A stretch of DNA of 64,000 nucleotides from Trichobilharzia szidati (GCA_944472155.2 OX235277.1:25678804-25742803); one strand, 5' to 3'. Positions 1 through 10,295 are shown, counted from the first letter of the stretch. Numbers and translations: made by a program. Notes: generated by a model not told the origin, from the sequence alone.

Positions 1-620
1 CTGAGCAAGTGGCGACACAGACGCGTAAATCGAGGATGCTCTTAAGATGCATACTCAGGAATTTCCACAGCTACGAAGCAAAACTATTATTATATAAAAC
101 TTGTGTCAGACCACTACTTGAATATTGTCCATTTATTCTCAGCAGCACTCGCGTAAGTGAAAAACTTAAAATAGAAAGTGTCCAACGATACTTCACGTCC
201 AGACTACTAGTATTTGACTGCGAAAAGGACTACACATCAAGGTGTATAACTCTAGGTATCGACCAACTCTGGATGAGACGACTGAGCATTAACCTAACAT
301 TCTTCTTTAAAATATTGCATAAAATATCATTCTCAGACAGTAAGGAGATACAGTTCTCACCGGAAGGCTCTTACAACCTTCGTAACTAAACGTGCACAGT
401 ATCTAGGAAAAACTGTAAGACAGCACTCCGTACAAACTTCTTCATAGTCATGTACTCTAAGATCTGGAACAGTTTACCCCTAGAAATAAGAACCTGTCAC
501 TATTATAACCTTCAAACGCTTGCTATATAAACTGCTTCATCCACATGACTATACCTATCACACCGCACCACTTATTTCTAAAACGCATGAGCTATTAGAA
601 CACTATAACGCCTAGACTCA
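1..620 (+). mobile_element. CR1/jockey-like non-LTR retrotransposon, reverse transcriptase C-terminus (fragment)
   Basis: An open stretch at 9-389 encodes the region after the RT palm of CR1/jockey-type elements: a Leu-Tyr-Lys-Thr-x-Val-Arg-Pro-Leu-Leu-Glu-Tyr block followed by Val-Gln-Arg-Tyr-Phe-Thr, which is characteristic of this clade. After a stop at 387, another frame continues with a Lys-Ile-Trp-Asn-Ser-Leu-Pro-Leu-Glu-Ile motif (about 455-490), the usual C-terminal end of these proteins. It is therefore a frameshifted, 5'-cut dead copy running in from outside the window. The clade is assigned from motifs only; an SR3/Perere-type schistosome CR1 is the most likely identity. Confidence 0.75.
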
Positions 621-1489
621 TTACTAAATATTATGACACTAAATAAACCCTAAGACTTCGCAAAAATACATGAAAGAACAACTAGATTATAGGTAGTGTT
701 TACTATACAATGATATACATTTATAAACATTTGTATATACATAAAATATTAATGTCCTCTCCATTTTTACATACTTTATCTTTCTGCTATTCTGCTGCTG
801 AGATTACTCTTCTATATACCTCCTGGTCGGGGTCGAACAACCCAACATCTAAACTGAAATGACCATTTAAGTAAATTCAAAATCAAATTCCATGAACGAC
901 CCGATGCAACCACTTGAAAACGCTGGCTAACACTCTGTACAATGAGTATTCAAGATCTGAAACAGAGAAGCAACTGGTTTTCAAGCAGTTTTAAATGTAT
1001 TACTCAACTTACATGTACAGTCTGCCATGCTGACACAAATGACGCCAATGGATAGTTCTAGAATCGACCTCAGCCCCATTTGATGCAGTAAATCAATCTG
1101 ACATGAACTTATCTAATTTTCGTATCCACGATCAAATTTCTTTCCTATTAAAAAACTGCGATTGGACTGCTGAAAAAATGGAATAAATACATCATTGACT
1201 CAAAATAATACATCAATAAACATTAACTCAAGGATACTGTTCACAACAAAGTTATATAGGAGAATTGACCTCAAGCTTTATTTTTCCCAGATATTTGTAT
1301 TACATTCATCTGAAGTCTGGGTTTTTGTTAATGCGAAGACAATATTTCTATATCTCTTTATGTGTTAAACAGACAGACTGTTTTGCAGACTGTTCTGACT
1401 GACTCTAATGTTAGAAAGAACAAACAAACTGTAATTTATATAATAACTTATCCATGCCTGTACAGTTGGTATGTTCCTGTATAAACAGG
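621..1489. other. AT-rich interval without recognised genes
   Basis: No exon, RNA gene or repeat family used elsewhere in the window could be recognised here. Composition is AT-rich with stops in all frames. It lies between two transposon remnants and is probably old transposon or intergenic DNA. Confidence 0.5.
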
Positions 1490-2600
1490 AATAAATAAAT
1501 ATGAATGATTCACCTGTGTATATTTTAGTATTCGTAACCTCTTCTGTTAACCTGTTGGTTTTGACCCTTGAATCTTCAACTTTGTGCAGCTTTAGAATTA
1601 AATCATCTGGCAGGTCCAAATCTTACGGAGTTTTATTGTCAGTCCAGCGTATGCCCGTTCTCCGTCTTCCTACAGCCTATTCCATGATCCATTTCTCCAA
1701 AGTCAGAAATATCATCTCTGGTAGTATGTAGCTTTATATTACTCCTGTCTCCGTTTCAAGGCCCCCACGGAGCTTACCGTTGTGGATTGCCTGACATGTG
1801 GGATCACTACACAACTGTTGAATGGAGTTGGTTAAGGTTTTCGCTACTTCATTTCTTGTTGTTGAGGTTGTTTCCAAATTACTTAACAGCCAGCGTTTTC
1901 GAGGGGCTTTCCGAATTTGATTAATCTTAGTTGGGGCTTGAATGTCACCCTATGCTCTGTTCAATGATGATGAGTGCCATTGGAGATTGATCAGAACATA
2001 GCTTACCTTTCGTGAATTCATTTTGTCCAGGATGAAGTTTGGCGTCCAAAGCACATTCCAATATCTCCAGAAAAAGTGACATAAGAATTCACTGCGCGTA
2101 GACAGGACCATGATTCCACTCCAGGTCTCAGTCTCCCGTCGTAGGTAGCTTCAGGAGACGAAATTTCTCCCAAACTCTCTGTGGCAATGACACGGATTTA
2201 GCCGCTAAGTTCTATAGTTCCGTTTTCAGTAACTGTGATGGAATTCCATCCGCTCCTGATGCCTCGCAGACTATCAGTGATGTGGTTTGGTTCAAGACTT
2301 CTGCTTCCCTGGAGGAGTGATGTTCGGAGATAGTTCTCTGCCTACCGTTGATGGTGGTTTTTCTGGACGACTTCTAGGTGGTGGTTGGTTCGAGAGTCCT
2401 TAGAAATAGTCAGCCCACTGCTTTCTTTTACTTCCCCTCTGTGGTAATTAGTTACCCTCACCGTCATTCATTTGTTTCATCTGTTTTGATCCCTTCCCAA
2501 ATAGTAGCCTATTGATCTGGCTAACTCTTCTCAGGTCACTCTCATATGTGGCCTGTTCTGCTTCAGTTGCCGGCGCATCGCAAAATTGCCTCTTTTCTTT
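1490..2600 (-). mobile_element. nLTR-1 (RTE-like) reverse transcriptase fragment
   Basis: Read on the minus strand, broken frames give the core RT blocks of RTE elements in order: an Asn-Ser-Ile-Gln-Gln-Leu and Ile-His-Asn-Gly-Lys-Leu block (about 1780-1830), a Thr-Gly-Val block, the Trp-Ile-Met-Glu-Gln block (about 1660-1690), and a degraded palm motif Asp-Leu-Pro-Asp-Asp-Leu-Ile-Leu near 1600-1620, where the usual Phe-Ala-Asp-Asp has lost its Phe-Ala. It is followed by Lys-Thr-Asn-Arg-Leu-Thr-Glu-Glu. Multiple stops and frameshifts show a dead copy. Similar blocks occur at 20900-22018, 44890-45790 and 52361-53158. Confidence 0.75.
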
Positions 2601-3300
2601 CCTGTCAACCTTATCCATTTCGTTTCCCTGTATGCTTTACACTGGACTCGACTTCCCTTTTCGTTGGCCGTCTTGGCACTAGTTTATCTTATTTTTCACC
2701 ACCACTCTCTCCTCTGTAATTTTTCACGTGTCCTTAGAAAGCTATTCCTTGTCTTGCCTCATCTGTCCTTCTGAGATGACTGCACAGGTTTCCTTTAATG
2801 ACACATTCAGAGGAGCTCAGTGCTCCTGCATACAGGCTTCGTCTGTGATGCTGGAAAATATGTCCAACTTTGCTCATGTTGGACTTTACTTTCAACGCTC
2901 ATGTCATCGTACCCATTACCATATACTATCTTGAGGTCATCTGCATATGGCTTGCCATACTTGATCACAGAGATTATGTCATTTATGAATTTGTTTGTAA
3001 CTGTTTGCTATCCACTTGTGATGTGAGTGAGGCTAGGTCTATGTGTTCAGAGATAACTCCAAATATGAGTTTCCAACCCCCACTACGCCTCTCTCCTCGG
3101 CAGCGCTACGTAAATTTCAGTTAGAGCCTTCTATCACTGCCTCTCTATTGATGCTCGAGGGCTCATCGGGACGGAAAGAAGGACATCGGTGTCCGATTCC
3201 CGGTTGGTGTAGCCCTGTAGTGGAAAACATTTGCTTTCTGGCAGTGACTCACCGACTGTGCCAGGTGTTTTGTCACCGATGCTAACTGAATCATTAGTAT
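2601..3300. other. Unresolved, probably transposon-derived DNA
   Basis: Short overlapping open frames at 2586-3285 show no recognisable domain. The interval lies between an RTE RT fragment and a CR1-type PHD finger on the same (minus) strand, so it is probably the eroded remainder of one or both. Its last ~120 bases resemble sequence repeated at 4560-4650. Confidence 0.4.
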
Positions 3301-3304
3301 CTGG

Positions 3305-3560
3305 TCATTGATTGCTCTTCCCCTGTAGTGAGGGTCCTTTGCAATCCAGACATTTCAATGTCCCGTTAAGCATAACAATGATTTCTCCTATACGATACTC
3401 AGTAAAGCTGCAGTAATCATTGCGCAACCAGTGTGCAAGGGGACTGAAGAAATGCCTGTATGCTCTAGGGGTTAGGTTGGTGCACATATTGTGGAACCGA
3501 CAGTTACAGTAGTCACATTGTATGACTTCCTCAACCAGGAGAGGAAACATGAATATCCCA
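3305..3560 (-). mobile_element. PHD-like zinc finger, probable CR1-type ORF1 fragment
   Basis: An 81-residue minus-strand open frame (3305-3550) has the zinc-ligand arrangement of a PHD finger: Cys-Asp-Tyr-Cys, then Arg-Phe-His-Asn-Met-Cys, then further downstream Cys residues in Leu-Lys-Cys-Leu-Asp-Cys-Lys. A His-x2-Cys pair after the first Cys pair is the typical Cys4-His-Cys3 core, but the third pair is disturbed (Asn-Asp-Tyr-Cys). PHD-type fingers are known in ORF1 of some CR1-like retrotransposons. A related internally deleted copy lies on the plus strand at 4505-4745, which favours a repeat over a host gene. Alternative: a retro-copied fragment of a host chromatin reader. Confidence 0.55.
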
Positions 3561-4044
3561 CAAGGGTTTCTAAACAGGCATATCTTTCAGGATAAATTTC
3601 TAAGTATGGAAATCAGATGTAACCTCAGAAACAACATTTAGATAACCGAGAATAAAAACCACTGATTTTTTATAAAATTGTGGATGAATGGGGAGTCAAA
3701 ATGTTTCAGAAGTACATTGTCTATAAGCAATTGAACTAAAACCCCATAAAAACTAATTTCAAGATGACTAACTGAAGCCGAAGTTTATCTATAGGCTTTT
3801 GTGTCGCACAGCACAACAAAAGTTAACAAGAGCGTGCCAACTTCATTTTCTTTCCAGAATTCGTCTTATAAACGAACACACTACTTTCTTCTTATGTAAT
3901 CACTGTAGATCGAGACAGCCTGAAATTATTGAGAACAAGTGAAATGAAATGCTCTGATTTCATGCTACAGTTTCAGTCTTGTTTTATCTTTTTCTGAAAT
4001 TGGACTTTACTGCAGCGCTCTTCTTCGCTGTTGCGTTACACAGG

Positions 4045-4087
4045 ATGGCTGGCAATGCGCTAAAGAGACTTATGGCTGAGTACAAAC
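4045..4087 (+). CDS. UBE2G2: UBE2G2 ubiquitin-conjugating enzyme E2 G2, exon 1 (start codon)
   Basis: UBE2G2 is the E2 that serves ER-associated degradation: it takes ubiquitin from E1 onto a cysteine and builds Lys48 chains with ER-membrane E3 ligases such as gp78 and HRD1. The ATG at 4045 starts Met-Ala-Gly-Asn-Ala-Leu-Lys-Arg-Leu-Met-Ala-Glu-Tyr-Lys, the N-terminal helix of this E2, nearly identical to the vertebrate protein. The frame is open upstream to 3979, but family conservation begins exactly at this Met. The exon ends after the first base of codon 15 at a GTGAG donor (4088). Spliced to 5014, codon 15 becomes Gln, as in the family. The adjacent PHD/CR1 fragments are unrelated. No promoter could be identified. 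Confidence 0.93.
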
Positions 4088-4504
4088 GTGAGAACCATTT
4101 GTTTTTTGTTTATCTTGAATATAATTTAAATGAAATCGCAACATTCCTTTACTTCATCCCTAATCAAATACTTTGGGGAGTAATTATAACCGAGCTAATT
4201 AGTCTCTTGAAAGTTAAACAAACCATCTAGTGACCCGCACTGGTTGCCGTGCTCTCCTTACTTAACCACAGATGACTGATTAGTTTACCTAATCCATCTC
4301 CAGCTGATTTATTCCTTAGAACATCTTTATTTACCAATAACTGGCCTTAGAATGTATGCATTCAGTTAATTTCTATATGCTTTAATATAATTATTGTTAA
4401 CGCCAGATAAGTGACGCCTGTTCTACTCACTTCTCTATTTGGAAATGTGGTTCATTGGTTCAAGCACACGATTTGTATTCAGTGAGTACTAGATTCGAAA
4501 GCAT

Positions 4505-4745
4505 GCAGTTTTATCACTGTAATCGTCGGTTCCACGGGACATTGAAATTTCTGGACTGCAAAGGACCTTCACTGCCGGAGAAGAGCAATCAGTGACCAGA
4601 TACCGATGATGCAGTTAGCATGAGTGACAAGACACTCCGTACTTGAGTGGGTCATGTCCCACCTGACTCAACCTGGTCCACTGTGTAGTATCATTAGCCC
4701 TCACAATGAATGTGGCTCATAGCCTAGCACTGGATATTTGAGTAT
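4505..4745 (+). mobile_element. Deleted copy of the PHD-finger repeat
   Basis: Within UBE2G2 intron 1, a plus-strand stretch encodes His-Cys-Asn-Arg-Arg-Phe-His and, after an internal deletion, Leu-Asp-Cys-Lys-Gly-Pro-Ser-Leu, matching the two ends of the finger at 3305-3550. The downstream tail (about 4680-4740) resembles the bases just left of the first N run (8370-8399), which are probably another copy. Confidence 0.55.
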
Positions 4746-5013
4746 AAACTGACTAACTCACTTCTGTATGCAATAGTTTGCTGTAGTTGTTAAAATCTCA
4801 CCTTATTTCACAGTGTAAAAATCTAAATTTTTATCTTTTTTGAATACTGTATTACCTTTTACTTATACGTCTTTTAAAATGTGTACTGCCACTAAACGTA
4901 GAAACTTAAAATAAATATAATTTTCTATGGTTGTTCACATTCTTAAATCATTTATTTAATCGTGTCATCAGCTAATTTTTTGTTTATGCACGTGTAACTT
5001 TGTTTCACTTCAG

Positions 5014-5095
5014 AATTGACAATAAATCCACCGGAGGGTATCGTTGCTGGACCAGTGGATGAAAGAAATTTCTTTGAATGGGAAGCGTTAATTGC
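5014..5095 (+). CDS. UBE2G2: UBE2G2 exon 2
   Basis: An acceptor CAG at 5011-5013 precedes codons for Gln-Leu-Thr-Ile-Asn-Pro-Pro-Glu-Gly-Ile-Val-Ala-Gly-Pro, then Asn-Phe-Phe-Glu-Trp-Glu-Ala-Leu-Ile, residues 15-41 of the E2 fold (first beta strands). The donor GTAAG starts at 5096. At 82 bases it joins in frame to exons 1 and 3, leaving two bases of codon 42. Confidence 0.95.
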
Positions 5096-5245
5096 GTAAG
5101 TTGATTATCACTAGTAAATAAGTAAAGGCCATTTCAACACAATTACTACCTTTCAGGTTATTTTATTAAGCTATTAACTTTACATCGTTTTAAATGATCC
5201 TGATCGTAATTTCTATCATAGAGTAGTGTATATTGTGGTAATTTA

Positions 5246-5271
5246 TATGAAATATATATATATATATATAT
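5246..5271. repeat. TA microsatellite
   Basis: A pure AT/TA dinucleotide tract in UBE2G2 intron 2. Similar short tracts occur at 19010-19023 and 24415-24427. Confidence 0.9.
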
Positions 5272-5439
5272 GCGTTGAAAAATCTGTTGCTCTAGATTTC
5301 GCCGCGGAAATGTCCTCTACGAACTGTATGAGTGTAAAGTGTGTCTATCAAATGTTACAATGTGAAAAAGACTTGAGATATATTTGGTTATTCTTGCCTG
5401 CATAATATCAATCATGTTCCATACAAAGAAGGAAATTCG

Positions 5440-6030
5440 GAAACATTAAGTAGAATTGTTAATAATGCAGGAATAAAAATGGCTTTCAAACCTACAAACT
5501 TATTTAAAAACAAATTATGTTGGTTGGGGGGATCCCATGGACCCCATTAAATAAAACAAATTTGTTTACCTAATACTCCGCCTGCAATGACTGTCAGGTC
5601 AAATACGTAGGCCAGAGTAGTAGAACGGAGTCAGTCAGACCAGCGGAGCATATAAACCCAGCAAAATCTAGAATAGTTGACCTGAAAAAGATAAGAAATC
5701 TAGGGAATAATTCAGTTATAGCACTCACTACATGGAATTACACACAACCATGCAAAAGGATGGCATGGGGTAAGATGACAGTTTTAAAATCTATTGTAAC
5801 AGAGTTGAGGGAGAGATTGATAACGGAAGCTTTGTTTATCCATTTAACTGTAAACACGTGTAATAGGAGTGATTCAATACCTGCACATCTGGAAAAATCT
5901 ACTACCCGTATGACGACAAATAGGAAAGAATAAAGAAAACTGTAAAACTCAAGTTTCGAAGACGTGTGATTACAATAATGATATGATTATGAACAATAAA
6001 TAAATTGTGTTCGTAAGGTCAAACTTACCT
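5440..6030 (+). mobile_element. PLE-A Penelope-like element, C-terminal half (degenerate)
   Basis: Plus-strand frames give, in order, Arg-Ile-Val-Asn-Asn-Ala-Gly-Ile-Lys-Met-Ala and Phe-Lys-Pro-Thr-Asn (end of the RT region), a GIY-YIG-type remnant around 5590-5680, and a tail matching Ile-Thr-His-Asn-His and Asn-Thr-Cys-Asn-Arg as in the better copies at 13660-14800 and 31970-33055. The frame is broken by stops. The tail at 5965-6020 carries the AT-rich 3' sequence shared by all PLE-A copies. It lies in UBE2G2 intron 2. Confidence 0.75.
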
Positions 6031-6262
6031 GGCTCCCGGGTTTAGGGTGATCAAGAATGCTCTCACCCTGGGTGGAGGCTCACCATTGCACCTCGGTGAG
6101 TTGAAACTCGCGACGAGCCCTAATCGGGTTTTGACTATAACTCTTGTGTCTCCTCATTTTCGGATAAATCTTTCGCATTTTACTAAGGATTTCCGTGGAG
6201 AGGCACAATGCAATGGGTTTTATCTCATTTTTTCCAGCTCTGTCTTCGGACAGAGTATTTCG

Positions 6263-6475
6263 TGCGTCGCTGGCACAGCGGTTAGGACTCTCGCCAACCA
6301 TGCAAACGGTCCGGCGTCTGATCCCCGACCAACGCATACCTGATATCAATTGGTCGGCCTGCTAAATTTGCGTTACCGATACCACATACTGAAAGTTTCA
6401 TACTTGTACCGAAATAGTGTGTGGAATCAAGCTATAATACTGTGTAATGTATCTAATAAACGAATCAATGTGGAA
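6263..6475 (+). mobile_element. SINE-T copy (tRNA-like SINE), degenerate
   Basis: Begins with the SINE-T head (GTGCGTCGCTGGCACAGCGG); compared with the copies at 54063 and 59297 the A box is intact and the B box is mutated (TCTGATCCCC in place of TTCGATTCCC). The body and the tail matching TGGAATCAAGCT are retained. It lies about 200 bp upstream of UBE2G2 exon 3. Confidence 0.8.
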
Positions 6476-6683
6476 TAGCGTAGACTGTAAACAGAGAGCT
6501 GATTCTCTCTTCTGAAATATCTTCAGTTCTATTTAAACAATATACTGTCAGTATTTTTCATTGGTAATTGCGTTGAAAGTTGAAGTATTCTCAAACGAAT
6601 ATTAATTTTCAAATCTCATATTTTCTTTCTCCCCTTTTTGTAATTGATTTAATATATATTTTTTTGTCTAATTATTATTACAG

Positions 6684-6802
6684 TGGACCAGAAGGTACAC
6701 CATTCGAAGGCGGTGTCTTTGCTGTACGCTTAAACTTCCCATCAGATTATCCATTATCTCCGCCTAAAATGCAATTCCTAACTGAAGTTTTTCATCCAAA
6801 TA
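6684..6802 (+). CDS. UBE2G2: UBE2G2 exon 3 (last UBE2G2 exon visible)
   Basis: Preceded by ATTATTATTACAG, the exon encodes [12 protein letters not shown], then Asp-Tyr-Pro-Leu-Ser-Pro-Pro-Lys-Met and Glu-Val-Phe-His-Pro-Asn, the core of the UBC fold up to the His-Pro-Asn motif (residues 42-81). The donor GTAAGT begins at 6803 after the first base of codon 82. In the human protein the catalytic Cys89 lies just beyond, so this partial gene lacks the active-site exon and the C-terminal half (about 84 of 165 residues). None of the missing exons was found in either orientation in the window. They may lie in the 8400-8899 gap or on a contig misplaced next to it. Confidence 0.95.
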
Positions 6803-6839
6803 GTAAGTAGAATTATTACTGATTTATATTTTACGAGTT

Positions 6840-7250
6840 TGACCACGTATTGATATCAGTTAAAGAGAACCATTGAAAAGCACCACCAGGGGGTACTGGA
6901 CAGCCATCTGTTTCGTCAGCCTAGTTTGGGAATCATCGGCAGTACGCACCCACCCCACTGCCAGGGTTCGAACCCAGGACCTTTCGGCCACAAGGCAAGC
7001 TAGCTGGTATGCCATTCAGCCACTGGGAATCGATTCAATGGTCAGCCCATGAATTCTAACTTCTACCAATTCGTGATTTAGCGTGACTGGCACCAACCAA
7101 TGTCATCGGTGGGAACTCCATCCTCACACTTGACTGGATGGACCTCACTGGTCACGACTTCTCCCTAGAACTCCAGGAAACTCCGTCCTGTAACAAGTCA
7201 CTAGCGAGCATCAGATTAATTTTCAAGAGTTGCTTAGTAAGGATTAGATG
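6840..7250 (-). mobile_element. HHR-SINE copy with hammerhead ribozyme
   Basis: Minus-strand member of the most abundant repeat family here. On the minus strand it runs from a 5' unique segment through a tRNA-like head (A-box-like TGGCTGAATGG, B box GGGTTCGAACCC) to a hammerhead segment at 6893-6948 and a 3' tail ending with the conserved CGTGGTCAAACTCG-type end. The core CGATGA keeps Gly-Ala positions but C3 is shifted, GAAAC is present, and stem III has an extra insertion. It is followed at 7250-7320 by an inverted tail piece. Confidence 0.85.
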
Positions 7251-7327
7251 GTCAAACTAGTAAAAACAAATCTAATCCTTACAAACCAGCTCTTAAAAAG
7301 AAACTGATGTATATATTTATTTGTTTT

Positions 7328-7705
7328 AAGGATTTCATCATGAGTTGGGAAGCCGTGACCAATACGGTACAGCATGTTGGAGGTGAGGACAGTTACTCAT
7401 CGAAAAAGACATTGTGAAGTGGTCGCACTATGTCATAAATTGGCAGAAGTTAGAATTCATGGGCTGGCCATTGGATCGGGTCCCAGTAACTCAATGGTCT
7501 ACGAGCTAGCTCTCCTTGAAACCAAAGGGCCCTGGGTTCGAACGCCTGTTGATAGGTGCGTACTGATGAAGAGTCCCAAACTAGGTTGACGAAACAGCTG
7601 TCCAGTACTCCAGTGCTGGCTTTCCAATGGTTCTCTCTAACCTCTCTCTCAGCTCATGATGAAATCCTCCAACCAATCAAACAAAATCCTTACAAACCAA
7701 TACCT
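7328..7705 (+). mobile_element. HHR-SINE copy, tail type B
   Basis: Plus-strand copy with a tRNA-like head and a hammerhead segment at 7560-7610. Stem I (GTACTG / CAGTAC), stem II (AGTCCC / TAGG), GAAAC, stem III CAG/CTG and cleavage triplet GTC are recognisable; C3 of the core is replaced by A, which should abolish cleavage. The 3' tail ends with ATGAAATCCT and an ACAAACCAATA-type terminus. It begins with a short inverted fragment of its own tail (GGATTTCATCATGAG). Confidence 0.85.
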
Positions 7706-8279
7706 GATATATATATATCTCCGTATAGTTAAATAAATGTATTATTACCTTTATCTGGTGATTGTTTTTATCTAAAAGAACCACCAAAACTGCAGGAGTT
7801 GTTGTTTAAAACGTCTCTAAACAGTAAAATTCTGTTAATTGAAACACACTGATTCCCAGTGGGTAAAGCCTCGCAGAGACTCATATTCAGGTCAGTGGAT
7901 TCAAAGTTCACAGTGTAAAAGTAGTGTGGATAGGACCTACCTGATAGAGGCTATGAACACGTAGTCCCGCGAGCAGCATGCCGAGAGGAAGACCAAAGTC
8001 TATCCCCACCCTCAGTCGTGTAACAGGTTGTTTATTATGAAGAAGGACACTCCACATAGATGAATGCCTACAAGTTATTATTTTTGTCAACAACAACAAC
8101 AACAGGTTGATGTCTTGACGATAACATTCACTAACTATCAATGATAGGAAATGAAGAGAAAAGAAATCACATTTTTATATCTTGCATACGAAGACCACAG
8201 TACACTCTGTAGAATAGGGTAAAGCAACAATCTCTTTTCTTTTGACTAGAGTAACTTGATGAGGATGATCTGAGTTAAT

Positions 8280-8399
8280 AGGCTCTAGTTCAAACTAGAC
8301 TAGGCATCCGATTGACTAACCTCTCATTCATAGGTTCGAACCCCCTCCCACTACCCACTGTGGTTGGAGGATAGCTAGGGAGTAACATTAGTCCTCACA
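8280..8399 (+). repeat. tRNA-like repeat fragment cut by the N run
   Basis: Contains a B-box-like TAGGTTCGAACCCCC and a tail (CATTAGTCCTCACA) matching the repeat at 4680-4705. The contig ends inside this repeat, consistent with an assembly break at repeated sequence. Confidence 0.5.
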
Positions 8400-8899
8400 N
8401 NNNNNNNNNNNNNNNNNNNNNNNNNNNNNNNNNNNNNNNNNNNNNNNNNNNNNNNNNNNNNNNNNNNNNNNNNNNNNNNNNNNNNNNNNNNNNNNNNNNN
8501 NNNNNNNNNNNNNNNNNNNNNNNNNNNNNNNNNNNNNNNNNNNNNNNNNNNNNNNNNNNNNNNNNNNNNNNNNNNNNNNNNNNNNNNNNNNNNNNNNNNN
8601 NNNNNNNNNNNNNNNNNNNNNNNNNNNNNNNNNNNNNNNNNNNNNNNNNNNNNNNNNNNNNNNNNNNNNNNNNNNNNNNNNNNNNNNNNNNNNNNNNNNN
8701 NNNNNNNNNNNNNNNNNNNNNNNNNNNNNNNNNNNNNNNNNNNNNNNNNNNNNNNNNNNNNNNNNNNNNNNNNNNNNNNNNNNNNNNNNNNNNNNNNNNN
8801 NNNNNNNNNNNNNNNNNNNNNNNNNNNNNNNNNNNNNNNNNNNNNNNNNNNNNNNNNNNNNNNNNNNNNNNNNNNNNNNNNNNNNNNNNNNNNNNNNNN
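8400..8899. other. Assembly gap (500 N)
   Basis: A run of exactly 500 N, the size often used for a gap of unknown length. Together with 38759-39254 it bounds the contig that seems to be in the wrong orientation. Confidence 1.
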
Positions 8900-9164
8900 C
8901 CATGGGTTGTAAAACTCGAGTATTTAAGCCATGCTATATGGAACAATAAACAGTAAGTAATCTTGTAAATTTGGTTTCAAATTAACGTGTGAGGGTTTAC
9001 TGAGAACTTCATTTCAAATTCTTCTTAATTTAGTTAACATTGGATTAAGGTGAACCCTGTTATAATCAGGATATATTCCAGACTGTCACAATTAGTGTTC
9101 ACTCCCCTCCCCCGAACACATCATGTACCATATTGACTTTTGTGTGCTTTCATCATTGTTCATT

Positions 9165-9830
9165 ACATGTTAGGAAAGTGTGCAATAACTTACGCCATCT
9201 CTGGCGTAAACGTAATATCCAGCCGTCAATCTAACGACGTGTGTGTTGGTTTGTAGGGATTTGGTTGGTTACAGGATTTCAACTAGGACGAAACAGCTGT
9301 CCAGTACTCCCAGGTTTTCCAATGGTTCTCTAACTAATGTCAGCTCATGATGAAATCCTGTAACGACGTGTGTACTGCTCAGCACTTCGCTGTGTCCTCC
9401 TTTATGGCTGTGAGCAAGACATGGCCATTCAAAGTGGAAGATATGAAAAGGTTGACTAGCTGTCTTTGATTAGATGTGGCTGCGTTCTACCTCCTGTTTG
9501 AGGTGGTAGAATAAGGTGATCAATAGTGAGATTGGGTATCGAATGGTAAGTGAGGGGCAAAAGTTACCAGTTGAGATGGTTAGGACATGTGTTGCGCATG
9601 CCCAGCCATCACCTTCCTCGACACCAGGCAATGTTAAGTGATGTAGGATTAGGTTGGGAAAGAGTCATCTGTCAATGAAATTCACAACAGTTAGTTTAAA
9701 CCAGCCAACCAGCCACATCGGGAGGTGTAGACTTCCAGATTGGAGTCCTCGATATGGCAAAAAGCAACAACTGCTGGAGACAATTGTTGATATGGCTCAA
9801 AATTGTTCTCAGTGGCTTTGTAATTTATAA
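9165..9830 (+). mobile_element. nLTR-2 (RTE-like) RT C-terminal fragment with nested insertion
   Basis: Degenerate plus-strand nLTR-2 copy, aligning by eye with 23040-23590 and 37930-38480: Leu-Leu-Tyr-Gly-Cys-Glu near 9395-9415, Arg-Leu-Gly-His-type block near 9580 and a Trp-Ser-Pro-Arg-Tyr-Gly block near 9740. It is interrupted by a 116-bp insertion (9245-9360) flanked by 13-bp direct repeats. Frameshifted and 5'-truncated. Confidence 0.8.
9245..9360 (-). mobile_element. 116-bp HHR-SINE mini-insertion with 13-bp target-site duplication
   Basis: Flanked by TAACGACGTGTGT at 9232-9244 and 9361-9373; uninterrupted nLTR-2 copies at 23083 and 37980 give the empty site. The first ~36 bases are the reverse complement of the HHR-SINE 3' terminus; the rest is an upstream segment in the opposite sense, carrying the 3' half of the hammerhead (GACGAAACAGCTGTCC). 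This matches a 5'-inverted, 5'-truncated retrotransposition product in minus orientation. Confidence 0.9.
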
Positions 9831-9854
9831 TATCCAACAAAATTCTTTTGACTT

Positions 9855-10290
9855 TCTATAGTTTGGTTTGTAAGGGTTAGTTTTGTTTTTACGAGTTGAT
9901 CACGGATTGATATCAGTTAGAGGGAACCATTAAAAACCGGAATTGGAGTACTGGACAGCTGTTTCATCCTGGTTTGGGAATCATCAGCGGTACGCACCCA
10001 CTGCCAGGGTTCGAACCCAGGACCTTCCGGTTACAAGGCAAGCTAGCTCGTATACCATTCAGCCACTGGAACCCGACTCCTCAATGGCCAATCCATGAAT
10101 TCTAACTTCTACCAATTCGTGATTTAGCGCGACCCCAACCAATGTCGTCGGTGGGACATCCACCCTCACACGTGTCATCTGGATGGACCTCACTGGTCAC
10201 GACTTCTCCTTACTAGAACTGCAGGAAACTCCATCCTGTAGCAAGTCTCTAGCGAGCATCAGATTAATTTTCTATAGTTTGGTTTGTAAG
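9855..10290 (-). mobile_element. HHR-SINE copy, full-length type A
   Basis: Bounded at both ends by TCTATAGTTTGGTTTGTAAG, this ~430-bp minus-strand copy gives the clearest view of unit length. The hammerhead at 9947-9996 (minus strand) has CTGATGA, GAAAC, stem III CAG/CTG and GTC with stem I GTACYG/CAGTAC. The B box GGGTTCGAACCC is at about 10008-10020. Confidence 0.88.
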
Positions 10291-10295
10291 GGTTA

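Noticed and set aside
8388..8946. Long open frames across N runs (also at 38654-39476)
   Set aside because: They consist of unknown bases and are artefacts of the gaps.
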